Part shown: one piece after another, positions 1 to 12,400 of the stretch | How the letters are laid out: each line of letters opens with the position of its first letter | Numbering within the stretch: position 1 is the stretch's first letter | Assembly (NCBI GenBank): GCA_012932295.1 | Contig: JAAONU010000009.1 | Location: 8,845,535 to 8,909,534, forward strand | From: Cyclina sinensis | Lineage: Eukaryota; Mollusca; Bivalvia; Venerida; Veneridae | DNA: 64,000 bases | Reading direction: 5' to 3' | Program-made: the position numbers and the translations under genes | The notes under the pieces: model-generated | What the model was told of the DNA's origin: nothing | Database searches by the model: none | The model's input: the letters and a program-made list of their open reading frames with translations, nothing else

Positions 1-2091
1 TTACAGTGATGTGTTGCTTACTTGTCTGTGGTATATTTAGCCTGAGGTACGTGTAAGTAATCTTTGACTAGATCTATGATTTTTTCATTGTAAATGCACA
101 TATCTTGTTTTTTTTGGCTTATTCATTTTTACATTTTTTTTAAAACAAAACAATAAAGATCAACGAACAAATAATATGAAGAAGCCCTAAAATTTAAAAT
201 CATAACACAAACACACTGTCTTTTGTTTTTTAAAATATTTTTTTTCACATTTAGAAGTCGAATGATTTTTATTTTCATTATAAATAGATCCATTACATTT
301 AATAATCTAATTGAAATATGTATCTGCATTGAAGCTTCTTAACTAAAAATCATTCAGACATGTTAATTGGAACAATCTATTACATAATGTTTTCACAAGT
401 GTGACTGATCAAAAGTAATACAATTAATTTGTTAGTTCACTTGCCATAAAATTTTGCTATTTGTCTCAACTTTATCATTGATTGGGTCATAAAAAGTTAA
501 TTGCTTGGTTTTGACAGCTATGCAGAATATACAAGGGTCCCATTTAGGCAGGTTAATTTGCATTTTCCCACAGTATAAGGCGTGATTTATGGATCTTTGA
601 CATTTCATTGGATAATAGTTTATTAGCAGACAAATTTCTACTTGATGGACATGCCATATTATTATTATTATTCAAACACTATCCCAACGTGAAAATACAC
701 TGTAGTGGGAATTTCCATTCCAGTGAAACAATTGTTTACACATTAGATCACCTAAATTCACTTCAATTTTACTACACTTAAATGAAAAAGAATTGTTTAT
801 GACGTAAGCATCTAGTGAGGAAGTGTTACGCAGCATGTAAAAACGTGGAGGAGATAGTTTTATATAGAACCACAACATGGAAGAAATTGGAATATTTATT
901 AATCTCTCGGCACAATGTTTGAATTTACTAATAAAAATCGAGAAGTATTCACATTATCTTATTTAATTTACAATTTATAGCATGGTATTTTTATGTTTGC
1001 CTCTATCGTGTTTCTTGCACATGTGGTTTAGTGTTATTTTTCATTTAAAAACGGATGTGTTATGAGCAGTGTAATTCTGCACTACTGCCTGGTACAGTAG
1101 GGATAAATCTACGTCACAACCAAAAATTGCGGCGGAAACTACCGATGTCGAAACGGAAACAGCCGATCATCAAAAACACGTTTTTTCTTATCAAAAGCAA
1201 CATTTTCATAATTTTGCAGTTAACCCATTTTAATCAGTACATTATGATTATTTTGAATAGACAAAGTTGCCATAGTCGTGTCACATGACCTTTAAGCTTA
1301 ATTATTTGGCATGAAATATTGTCTAGTGAACCTGTTCCAAGTTTGTACAAATTATATCCAGGGTGAAAATTGGGCCTGCCTGGGGGTCATACATATTCAT
1401 TATTTGCATATAGTAAAAACTTATAAGAAAATTTTCCTTTGAAGCTTCAAAGGCTAGAGCTTAGACATTTGGCATGAAACATTGTGGACCTTTACAAACA
1501 TTGTTTCAAGTATGACCCTAGGGTCAAAATTGGCCCTGCCCTTGGGGTCATGGGTTATCTTTATATACATATAAAAAAGTGATCTCTGAAACTAAGAATG
1601 CTAGAGCTTAGATATTTAACATGAAACACAAATAACAGTCTGTCCTCAGGTGAGTGCTTTGGGGCCAATGGCCCCCTTGTTGTATTTTAATATTGAAATC
1701 CCTTAAACTTTGAATGGACTGTTCCAAATTCAAAGCTGGGCAAATCAATTACAAAAATTATTCAGCATGTTCAGGGTGTAACTGCTTCTTGGAGAGAGTA
1801 ACATTTTTACAATTATAGGTACAGTTGGAGGAAGTTAGGTATGTTTGAGAATAGGTCTTTGCCATCGGATGCTTCTTATACACTGGGTTTGTTTGAACTC
1901 AAGACTTTATTTAATATAAAAAAGCAGTCTTTGAACTATTAGGGCTAAATTGTTTTGTCACAAAGAAAAAACAGTGAACAAAATTATTTCTTAGGAACTT
2001 CAATTAATGTATAAAAAAAATGCTGAAAATAAAACAGTTGTTGCTACTGACCAAAAGGTGTTGTAACTGTGCAAACTTTGCTTTTCTGCAG
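1..2091. other. Intron/upstream sequence of the first + strand gene, with a diverged dispersed repeat
   Basis: No coding exon could be supported here. About 1300-1660 holds two to three diverged copies of a roughly 130-150 bp motif. The recurring parts are 'gctagagcttaga..tt..catgaaa' and 'ggtcaaaattggccctgcc', and it ends in 'ttggggccaatggcccc'. This style of interspersed repeat is typical of bivalve genomes. The short reading frames in the region lie in AT-rich or repeat sequence and have no protein-like composition. Upstream exons of the gene ending at 3724 probably lie to the left of the window. Confidence 0.5.
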
Positions 2092-3724
2092 GTTCAAAAA
2101 GAGAAAGAATTTTTTCTGCAGGATCATGCTGTGATGGTGAAAAACACAAAACAGCTCACTGACTTTATAAGAAATGAAGGTATATACTCTTCAGTAATGG
2201 CATAAAATCAGCTTTTTATGCCCCTGGAGGGAGGCATATAGTAATGGAATTGTCCGTTTGTCCATTAGTCCATCCCAATTTTGTCTGGAGCATAACTCCA
2301 AAAGTATACAAGGCTTGACTTCAAACTTGGAATATAGCTTGATGGCGATGAGATAAAGTGCAGTGCATAAGAACCATCACTCTAGCCATGGTAATTCTTG
2401 AGTTTTCTCCCCTCTTCAGCTTTCCTTGTCCCGCCATATTTTCACAAAGTATACATGGGATTGGCTTTAAACTTGGAATATAGGTTGTTGTTGATGACAC
2501 ACTTCATAGATGGATAGATCTTATTAAGGAGAAGTGCACTGCCCAAGAACCATAGCTCTTTTTACCATAATTTTGGAAATACTGCCTCTTGAAATGTCTC
2601 ATACTTAATTTTTGTCTGGAGCATAACTAAAAAGCATTAGAGGTATTAGCTGGAAACTTCATAGATAAATAGATCTTATTGAGGAGAAGTGCAGTGCCTA
2701 AGAACCATAACTCTCTTTTGCATAATTTTGGAGCTGTCGGGCTTTGTTTGTCTGGGGCATCACTCAAAAACTATTGAAGATATCAACAGGAAACTTCATA
2801 GATAAATAGCCCTCATTGAGAAGAAGTGCAATGCCCAAGAACCATAACTATTTCGCATAAGTTTGAAATTATTGCCCATTTTAATTTTTCATACTTTATT
2901 CTAGTCTGGGGCTTTAAGTAACATGTTCATATATATCAATACCCTACTGAAAAAGCGGCATGTGGTGGTATTGGCATCAGGACAGTTGCAGTTCTAGTTT
3001 TCACAGACTGCAATTTTTTTTTTTGCACAAATGATCAAGGTAACATCTAGTTATAAGCTCCCATGACTGTGACCATTGCCTTGTTTAGGGAGCATTTGTG
3101 TCTCTGACACATTACTTGTTGTGATCATACTTAAGTTTCAGAATACATCAGTCTTTAAATATGAGCAGGTTAAGGTTGGAAAGTATAGAAACTTTTTAAT
3201 GTGGCAATTTTGTACTTAGAATATACATGGCTTTACCTGTAAAGGTGCGATAAAGATGAAAAGAAAAGGTACCACAGTTGAATTGTGTAGTGCTGAGTGT
3301 AAACATTCTTTGCCAAAAATTTTATAGGGTTTAATGTGCTTCATTTCTTGGAAAATGTTAAACATTCACTGCATTAATTGTCATTACTTGAGGAATTTAG
3401 GTATTAAAATTACAGAAAGAGTTTATTCTTGTGCATATCAAAGTAATCTGATGTCATTATAGTAAATTGTTTTATTTTGTAGCTACAGAAATAGTTCAGG
3501 CAGGGCAGTTTGAGGCAAACAAGATCACAACCATTGCAGAGGCAGACAAAGAAAAAGTAGTGCAGACTTCCTACGCCAAAGCTCTTCAGGGACTATATTC
3601 TATGCTCAATGTTACACAGGAAGATCATAAACTGTCACTTCTAATGATACATGCTTTAGAGGAGTCAGCTGATAATCTCTATAAGGGATATGGCTTTGAG
3701 AAAAATACTCTTTTTGCACCATGA
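2092..3724 (+). CDS. Last two coding exons of an unrecognised gene (partial, C-terminal 110 residues)
   Basis: Two exons join in phase. Exon 2092-2179 follows 'cttttctgcag' and ends before 'gtatat'. Exon 3483-3724 follows 'ttttattttgtag' and ends in TGA. The split codon (G + CT) encodes Ala. The first exon encodes VQKEKEFFLQDHAVMV..., and the second begins TEIVQAGQFEANKITTIAEA and ends GFEKNTLFAP. The protein segment is hydrophilic, helix-prone and rich in Glu, Lys and Ala. The EANKITTIAEADKEKV stretch recalls the Ala/Glu coiled C-terminal part of SPFH/band-7 proteins, but this is only a resemblance and I do not name the protein. The 1.3-kb intron contains a dispersed repeat (2206-2990). No earlier exon is visible, so the N-terminus is outside the window. 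Confidence 0.7.
2206..2990. repeat. Diverged interspersed repeat ('ATGCCCCTGGAGGGAGGCATATAG' class) inside an intron
   Basis: It starts with 'tatgcccctggagggaggca' and contains several diverged copies of a module with 'gtctgg(a/g)gcataactc', 'aaactt(g/c)..atag' and 'gaagtgca(g/c)tgcc(t/c)aagaacca' (near 2280, 2520, 2620, 2750). The same end type recurs in inverse orientation at 19500-19520 in the MAGUK gene. It has no coding capacity and is probably a non-autonomous element with internal tandem modules. Confidence 0.55.
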
Positions 3725-4621
3725 AATAATCTTACATTCTGTTCATAATTATTTAGGATGAATATATGACATATTGTTAACTTCAGCATTAATTTCATCA
3801 CTTACCAGTGCACAAATGTAAAGTAGATCATTCTTTTGTGTTGATATGGAGAAATTATGCTAAAGATAAATGCAGATTTCAGCCTTTTTTATTCAGGAGT
3901 CTGTGAATGTTAATTGACCTAGTGCAATATTCTTTAACTATGGCATTTAGGCGACTTATTCAGTCACTTCCTTTCAGATGAATTATTTAAGAAATTAACT
4001 CTTTTGAATGTGCTGGTCTAACCTTATGTCTTCAAAATCACCCGATGTTGTTTTTCTATTCTAAGGCAATGAATATATGAGAAGTATGTTCAAGCAAGTC
4101 TGCATGTCTTATATACAATACTTGTGTGTGAACATTTCTTTTACTGTCAGGGTAGGGTAACAAAGCCTGCAGTTGGTTTTCACAGTAAAGTTCAAATATT
4201 AAAACCAGTGAAATAGTGGCCTTACTTATGAGTCTGTCTTAATAGCAGACCCTTTTTGTTCTATATTTGAGATATTTTCACATGATTTTGAAATAATAAG
4301 AGTTATCTTACTAGAGAAACAATACTGTATGTAGCTTACCTAAAGAATATTTGTAAATTTAGCACAGTTGTAGATGGCAAGACATTGAACAAACTGGTAT
4401 TTAATATTTTCTAAATGTGAATTTTGTGTATTAGAAACTTAACTTATTGAAAGATACCTCGTATGTTTAATGAAATTATTCAGGCTGTAAAGAAACATTT
4501 GATATTTCACATTATTGTGGAAGCTAAGAATTATTATCCAGTGGCACCAATTATCTGTTAAAACAAGAAATTGTTAGATAATATATCAGAATAGCTTATA
4601 TAATTTGGATACAAGACTCCA

Positions 4622-4759
4622 CTTTTCCTCTCTCAGTATAAATGATATAGCTTCCTCTCTCAGTATAAATGATATAGCTTCCTCTCTCAGTATAAATGAT
4701 ATAGCTTCCTCTCTCAGTATAAATGATATAGCTTCCTCTCTCAGTATAAATGATATAGT
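4622..4759. repeat. 27-bp tandem repeat, five copies
   Basis: Five consecutive, almost perfect copies of a 27-bp unit built from 'cttcctctctcagtata' followed by 'aatgatatag'. The first copy is slightly diverged (ttttcctc). It lies in the probable 3' region of the upstream gene. Confidence 0.9.
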
Positions 4760-6913
4760 TTTATGTGTACTTTGAAGGTAGGAACTAAACTTTTATATTC
4801 TTCTATTAAAGTAAATAAATGTCTTTTTTATATTTACATGACTGTAGAATTGTTGTATCATTTTAGTAAGTGTTTATTTATGTTTATGTTAAACTTTTTT
4901 TACTGTTATACATTTCATAGCAAGTACTGTTTAATTATTATGTAAAGATATTTTTAGCTCACCTGAACGTGTAAAATTTTACCTTTGACTTTAGTTCAAG
5001 AACTAACAGAATGCAAGAAGAATTGACTGTTCAGTTTTATCGCCATTAATACAAAATACATGAGCATTTCATTCTTAAGTACCAGATTTGCCAAATTGAC
5101 AAGATGCCTATTGTAAAAAATAGAAATTTAAACCAGTGTAATGCTCTTTCTCAGATAATGTGTTGGAAATGCAGTAGTTTGTTTTGCAGTAGTTACTTAA
5201 GTAGTTACATAGGATAGAAATTGCATGTTAATATGCCAGCTGAAAGTAACACCTGAGCTTTTGTGATAGCTTTTTCAGTGTGGTTAGTTACATTCGTCTG
5301 TGGCAAAGCTTTTTTGTCTCTTTTTTCCTTACAGTGCAAAATGTTTACTGTTAGGGTTTTACTAAAGGTCGTCCAGGTGAGGTAAAATTATATTCTCACT
5401 ATCCATGTTACAATTTGTACCTTTTTTAAAAATAAAAGTATTCCTTACTTATTCTTAATTTGTTGTTTTTCAGCCAAATCATTCTGCACGGTATCATAGT
5501 TTTAGGTTTGGTTCAAGATTCATCATTACACCCGTTGTAAATCCAGAGAAATATCTTCATATTTGACGAGCATGAATGTTTACAAGGATAACTAAAAGTT
5601 TGGAGGAATTTGGTAGACCTCAATGTGGAATTGTCATACCATCGAGAACTTATAAAAGACCAATTTACAAGGAGATATTGGAAGTACTCTGTTAGAAGAT
5701 AGAAACTGTTAAGTTAAACTGGCCATGGTACTGACTGATAAACTATGATAACAATATTAAATATATGACATATTGAAGTAGAAAGATAATTTATCATTCA
5801 AGGTTTAAGACTCTCTTGGAAATATTAATTCTTGTTCATGTTGTTTGCAGCACTTTCTAGAACCTCAGTATCCACCTTAGGGTGAGTGTGACTTCTTTGC
5901 TGACCCCCAACACCCGATATTGTCTAATGAAGATTAAGTTTTCTCTTCTAAAAATCCCTTCAAACTCCTGTTAAAATATATGTAATTGATATTCTTTCTG
6001 GTTAAGTTTGGGACAGATGACATACTTTAAAAAATACAAGAACAGTCAACTTTTTTAATGTTTTAATATTCAAAAAATATAATGGGATTGCTATGTTGAT
6101 AAGACAATGAAAATGACACAGGAATACATTCTTATTTCTATAACAAATTTACAATATTGATAAAGTATTTCTACAAACAATTTTTAAGGTTCACCTAAAG
6201 GAGAAAATTCACCCCACAAACTTACTACATGTATTAACATAAGGCACAATGTGATGTTTGGACAGAATTAAGTAGTGATATGAAATGAAAAACTTTACAT
6301 AAAACATATTCAAACTAGGATATCGTTAGAAACGATGGATGCTCCCAAAATATTTTCCAAACTATAAGAAATGATTACAGGGTTCAGCTTCTGTGCAAAA
6401 AAGAATGACAACATTGTTGGGCACAGTGTTAGGGTCAAAACTTGTGAACCTGAAAGGCAAGAACTATCACCTTCTTATTTGTCTGCTGTGTCTTTATGTG
6501 ATAAGTATCTCTTCATAACAAACCACAATAGTATTTACATGTATATCAAATAAAATTTATGTTTATTTCTATCACCCTTTTCTCTTAAAAATATGTTTGT
6601 TATTATAATGTTACCACATATGATTATGAAACAAAATAGAGGATTACATGAAATAGAAAATTTGTTACATTTATAATTAAATCTACAACATATATCTATG
6701 TATTTAATGCAACAAGTCATGATTTATTCTTAGATTAGTATCACAATGATTATATTTACAAGAATTATTCAGTCGAAGAAACTGTATAAAACATGCTGGT
6801 CTACTTAAAATGGTTTATCTACTAATCCTACATCAAGGTGATTACCAAGACTGATATGTCTACAGTGTAGGCCCAAATCTGAATGGTTATCCTATAATTC
6901 CACTACCAACCCT

Positions 6914-6929
6914 CCCCCCCCCCCCCCCC
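6914..6929. repeat. C(16) homopolymer
   Basis: A run of 16 cytosines preceded by 'ccaaccct'. It is a likely length-polymorphic and error-prone site. Confidence 0.9.
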
Positions 6930-9449
6930 ATCATATCAGTCTTTTCCTAGATGTCTTTGTCTATTAAATACGAGATTTACAGCTCCTGCCTACAAGATTT
7001 TGCCAACTATGAACATATCCCTTTTATGGTAACACTGCTTCTCAGTATTTGGAATAACTCAATAATTTTATTCTAAGTATAATGTACAATTATGAGTCAT
7101 TAACTTCCTTTTCTAGCAGTAACTACAGAACCAACAAATATTTCTTTCATACTGCTCTAGTGAAAAAAATCTGAATAAACTTTAGAAGCTAAAAAGAGTA
7201 GCCATTCTAAATATATATGAAGTATTATAAATAAATATGCCTTAATGGATTTTTCAACAACCCAAAACAGATGAAAACTTTACTTACAAAGAACACAAAC
7301 CTCCTCTCGTATGTCAGGAGTAAAATGATGGACTTATTAATACTGACTATGTTTGTTATCCATATTCTACCTGAAAGTGACAGTTGAGTTTTGTTTTCAA
7401 ACCATAATAAGTGCATGCATACATTCGACCAGTATCGGAGTAGCTGTATAGTAACACATACAATCAAAGACCACAAGCTTTAATGACATTATGTGGTAGT
7501 GTTACAGAAACAAACACTTACTGACCAATTAACACTCAATTTTTGGCCTCTCTATATGCTTTATATAAGCTGGTTTAGTCTGAGAACAGGCCGACTTCTG
7601 TATCACAAAATTTGACATGAATGAAAACCGTGTTACACCAACAGTCAGCAGTTATTAGTATCACTGTACAATACTGCACAGATCCTAAATGTGAATGTAA
7701 CTCTATGAAACATTCCAGTTAGCTCTTCAAGTTTTATGATATCCCAAAAATACGCACATTCTTCATATGACAGTATTATGGACCACTTTCATCATTTTGC
7801 ATCAGACATTCGGACGGAAAAACTGTAGGCAGGATATCTATCAAAAATCTGTATCTTCTTGTTCCAAAAAGGACATTACTGGATATAATCTTTACAATTT
7901 TTTTTCCAAAAATAGGCCAAGCTGCAAGGCATTTTTCAAAATTTCATAAAAATGCAAAAAATATAAAAACTTCTTTACAAAAATATTTAGATTTTTTTTG
8001 TTTCATTCTTTGCATCCATATATGAATGAAAAACACTTGTTTCTGTGAAAAGTTTCTTCTCATATTGAAGTGTTTAATCCTATGATATAAATCTTTCTTG
8101 TTCAGCATCAATTTCCACATGAAATATAAAAATATATTTAAAAGACTTTCAGGCCAAACAACTTTAAATTGCCAGGAGCATAAAGCAATGGAAAACGGCA
8201 GACAGGTGAAAACAAATCTTAGTTAAAGAAGAACATTGAAATTAAGCACTGTTACACAACAATTTAACAAAATCAAAAATCATCCATTTATCTTCTGCAA
8301 ACTTATGTGAACAGTCAATTTGCAGCTGAAAAAAAATATAGAAAAAAAAACTTTGTACTTCAAGTTCATGAAATATGAACCAGGATTGTTTCTGATAGGC
8401 CCAGCCACCTGTGACAGTTATAAAAATGTTACTGGTGAGCAAAGCAACAAGAGGAAGGATAATTACAACCACTTTCTCACACAAAGGCTGATATATACAA
8501 TGAGCAATGATATAATTATGGCATGGAAAGCAAAATGGCATGAAACTGCAACTCACAAAATGCTTCAAATCACAGGTGTTAATGCTGGGCTCTGTTTCAT
8601 GTTATATCCGATTTGCATTTCAATCATCCGATTCTGTCTTTTGTTTTTGTCTTATGGCAAAGTACATATTTCACATTTGTTGGAGTGTATGTTTTCACTA
8701 TCTGTATCATACTGTCTCAAAGCATTTCAATAAAAACCCTCTAGTCTTGTTCACTACAAAGCATTTCATCAATACACCAGTATGCTATTTAGCAGCTTAC
8801 ACATACAGCTTACATATTGTGTACACATGAGGTAAATGATAACACGATCTTTACAAAGGTAATGTACAGCTATTTACAATCTTTACAAAAAAAGTTGCAT
8901 AAATATGGAATGATCAGATACCAAGGCCATTAGAAGTTTCAGCAAAGACTGGAAATTTTTGTTCTATATAAAAAATATCTAAGGGTTAGGACAAACAACG
9001 GTCTGAGAACTGGTTATAGCTGCCAGGTAACTAGAAGAAAACTTGAAGGAAAAAACATCAATGATACAGGAACAGTAACAACCTGTAGATCAAGTACCTT
9101 GTTTGTGTCCCTTAATTCAAAACTAATGCTTAAACAGTCACGCTTTTACTGTATTCTGAAAAAAAAACATTCAACTGTTTTCTGAGCTTTTATCCCCCAC
9201 AATCAACTTGGATTCTAGACTGGTACTTTTTAGTTGGTTACTTTTAGAAAAACAATATTGATTCTTGCTTTGCTATCAGATGTTAACAAAAGTAAGAAAG
9301 AGTTCATTTTTTCATTTGCATGATTCTTACATTCAAATTACTTCTTCCCATTAGATATTAGACGAGTTTTGCCTGGATAGTTTTAGAAAATTGACTGGTG
9401 TCCAGCTTTGCTATTTCAAGTCTACAGTTTGAAGCTTGTTTATTTTTTC

Positions 9450-12400
9450 TCAGTACACCCAGCTGACTGGTACCCACTGTGTGTCTGTACTAAGTGACTC
9501 CACAACATGTCTGATTTCCCTGAATGTTTCATCGAAACTGTCATTTACAACTGTCATATCAAAATAACTCTTATAAACTTTTTCAATTTGTGCCGATTCC
9601 TCAATGATCTTCAAGAAATCTTCTTCCTGTAATCAAAAAACAATTACTGACTTTAAATAAACACATTATAATATTTTTTTTTAAGTTTTGACACTGTGAT
9701 TCTCAAGCATAACAGGAGCACTTGTTACAATCATTACTATAACTTAGCATGGCTTTTTTTTTATTGCTTACCAATTTTAAAATGATTGCGTGACTAAAAC
9801 CGTTTTAAATTTATAAATTTCTGTTTTTAAATAAGTATTTGCAAAACCAGCGCTACATCTTTATATACAAACCGTATGAATTTCAAGTTTACTTACAGTT
9901 TTAAAGTCTATAGTTCCAGGTCCAGCAATCTGAAAAACAAAATATGTCTTCATTATACTTCCATTGTTTCAGACAAATAGGTATGTAACTTCAAATTCAT
10001 TTTAACAGATTAATTCATTACACATTAATAACAGGGTTCTCCCCAGGTCATTTTAGCATAGCGGGACCGCTACGCTTAAATTTCAAATCCATATATCCAC
10101 TACGCCTAAAATTCACCGCTATGCCTTTGAAGATCTGCGCTACGCCTAACTGCCTGTCGAATAAACTTTGGTGTATTCCAACAAACCCAGTTAAGTGTGT
10201 CAATTATGTATTTGGCCTGAAGCGTCTGTCATAAATCCGGTCAAACTTCACTTTATCTGTATCAGTAGACGCTCGCTATTACGTAACACTGAAACAGATT
10301 TGATGCTCAAGGTCGCAATCAGTGTGATGCAGACACCGGTTATGGGATTAAGTAGATAAGATGAGAAAATTGCAATTATCTGTGCAGTGCATGTGTCAAT
10401 TAAGGGATTAAGTGAATGAAAGATATTACTCGCGATGATAAATTGATTGAAGTTAATTACTGGAACAATGGAAGTGTTGGTAATTGGCAGTTACCAGGAG
10501 TCGGTAGCATTTTGATGTGTTTTGGGTAAGTATTGATTACAATATTTTTTGTTCACAGTTTTCTTAGCAATTTAAAGGTGGTAAGAAAAAAATGTATAAG
10601 AACTGATTGCTAAATCAGTGTGCCTTATTCTTCTTAAACTGTATGCTATATAGAAAACAAAACAATGTTCACAGATCAGTTTTGAGGTACATTTTTATCT
10701 TATCAAGTTAAAAAAAAGTTATAACAAATGTCTTTTACTTCAGATTGTGAACGAGGATTTTCCACGTTAAAGAGGGTAAAAACTGAACACAGGGCCAGAC
10801 TGTCTAACAAGATACTCAACTGTCTTCTACAGATTTCTTTACAAGGTGCAGGAATCAACAAGTTCAACTTTGACAAAGCTGTTGAGCAATGGTACAATGA
10901 AAAGAACAGAAGAACTGTGTTTTGATGATGTGATGACAGATAAATTCTGTGAACACTGAACTGAAAAACACTGAAGAAAACAACATAATGTGTTACTATT
11001 ATCAGTGTACTTGTATGTGTTGGTGTTGCTGACATTTGTTGTTACATGGAATAAAACTAATGATACTTTATATATGCTTTTGTTATAATTTAACCAGCAG
11101 AGTGTCTGCAGATAGCATGAAATTGTAATAAATAAAGGTAAAACTATCAAAAATTTCCGCTGCAGGCGCGCAGTAGGGGCCACCCCTCCTGCACCCACCC
11201 CTTCCACATTTTTTGAGCTATCCCTTAAAAAAATCCTGGGGAGAACCCTGAATAAGTTTGTTATTTAGAAAATTTATGTATGACTTGATATCTAAAGCAT
11301 AGTTAACTACAGTAAGCATTTTTCTTACATACAAGACAGGGTTTTCTACAGTTTAAACCACTGCTAGAAAAACCCAACTTACACCCCCATGTATGGTAAG
11401 TCGTGTGCTTTAAATGATGTCACTATGTTATGAATGAAGTTGTCAATTCATATGCTACTATAAAAAAATAGTGCTGAGTAAAAATATTAGTTTTTGTTAT
11501 TTTCTTCCAAATTTTAAATATATGTGTGATATGCAAGAAAAAGAATCAAACACTGGTTTCCGGTACAGATGGAAATATCCGGCTCTCGGGTAACTGTTCA
11601 GCGGTAACTCGGCAGAGCCTCGTTTCCACCAAAAACAGTTACCCTTGGCTGGATATTCCCATCTATACTCGCAACCAGTGTAAGAGTCATATATTATATT
11701 TTTGACAGAAATTATGCTGTACATAGATAAGGGCAGAATCACTCTCTTTTGTAATAAAAAAAACTGAAAGTCATACATGTAAGGCAACTTTCCAACTGGG
11801 CATTTTTAGAAATATCACTTACCCCTCGACCAACCCCTTTCCTGCGCCCATCTTCATACATGACCATTAGGGCCTCAGCACTTGGAGCAGCAATAAAAAT
11901 GATGTATGGCATGAATTCAGGGTTCTTCAGCACTTTTAATGACTGAAAAAAATATAAATGACTCTGAATACAAAGCAATATGAACATGTTATAATAAGGA
12001 CTAAATGTTTTGGGGTTTTTTCTGTCTCAGTAAGCTGAAATATGATGAATTTAAACTTAATATTTACTCCAAACAAAAACACCCAACCATGATTTGGCAA
12101 ACATGCCTGTCACAGGTATCAGCCAATCAACCAAGACTCAGTAATTTCATCATATCTTTCTTTAAAAACACAAAATATCTCTATTGTAATTTGTTGTTAC
12201 ATTGAGGGTAATATGGATTACTGATGTTAGCAGTTCTTATCTAATACACATGCTGTGGTCTCATCTGCAAGAGATAAACCACTCACAACACAAAATTAAC
12301 TGCTTATTTACCAAACATATGTAAACAGTGACTTCTTATTTCCAACACTTACCGTAGGATTCACATCTAGAACACACATTTTCCCAGAGCGTATTGTATC

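Larger units (their letters stand above)
3725..9449. other. Convergent intergenic region and probable 3' UTRs
   Basis: No coding exon is supported. The + strand gene ends at 3724 and the MAGUK gene on the opposite strand ends at 9450, so this stretch must contain both 3' UTRs and polyadenylation sites; several AATAAA/TTTATT hexamers occur and none can be preferred. It also contains a 27-bp tandem repeat (4622-4759), a C homopolymer (6914-6929), and pieces such as 'agctcacctga' (about 4957) and 'caggtgagg' (about 5374) that may be ends of a degenerate element. Confidence 0.5.

Noticed and set aside
4957..5385. Possible transposon bounded by 'agctcacctga' and 'caggtgagg'
   Set aside because: The termini match only over a few bases and no target duplication is visible; too weak to call.
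8242..8830. Three overlapping frames of 96-137 residues on both strands
   Set aside because: The AT-rich probable 3' UTR has no conserved motif, no splice context, and overlapping frames on opposite strands.
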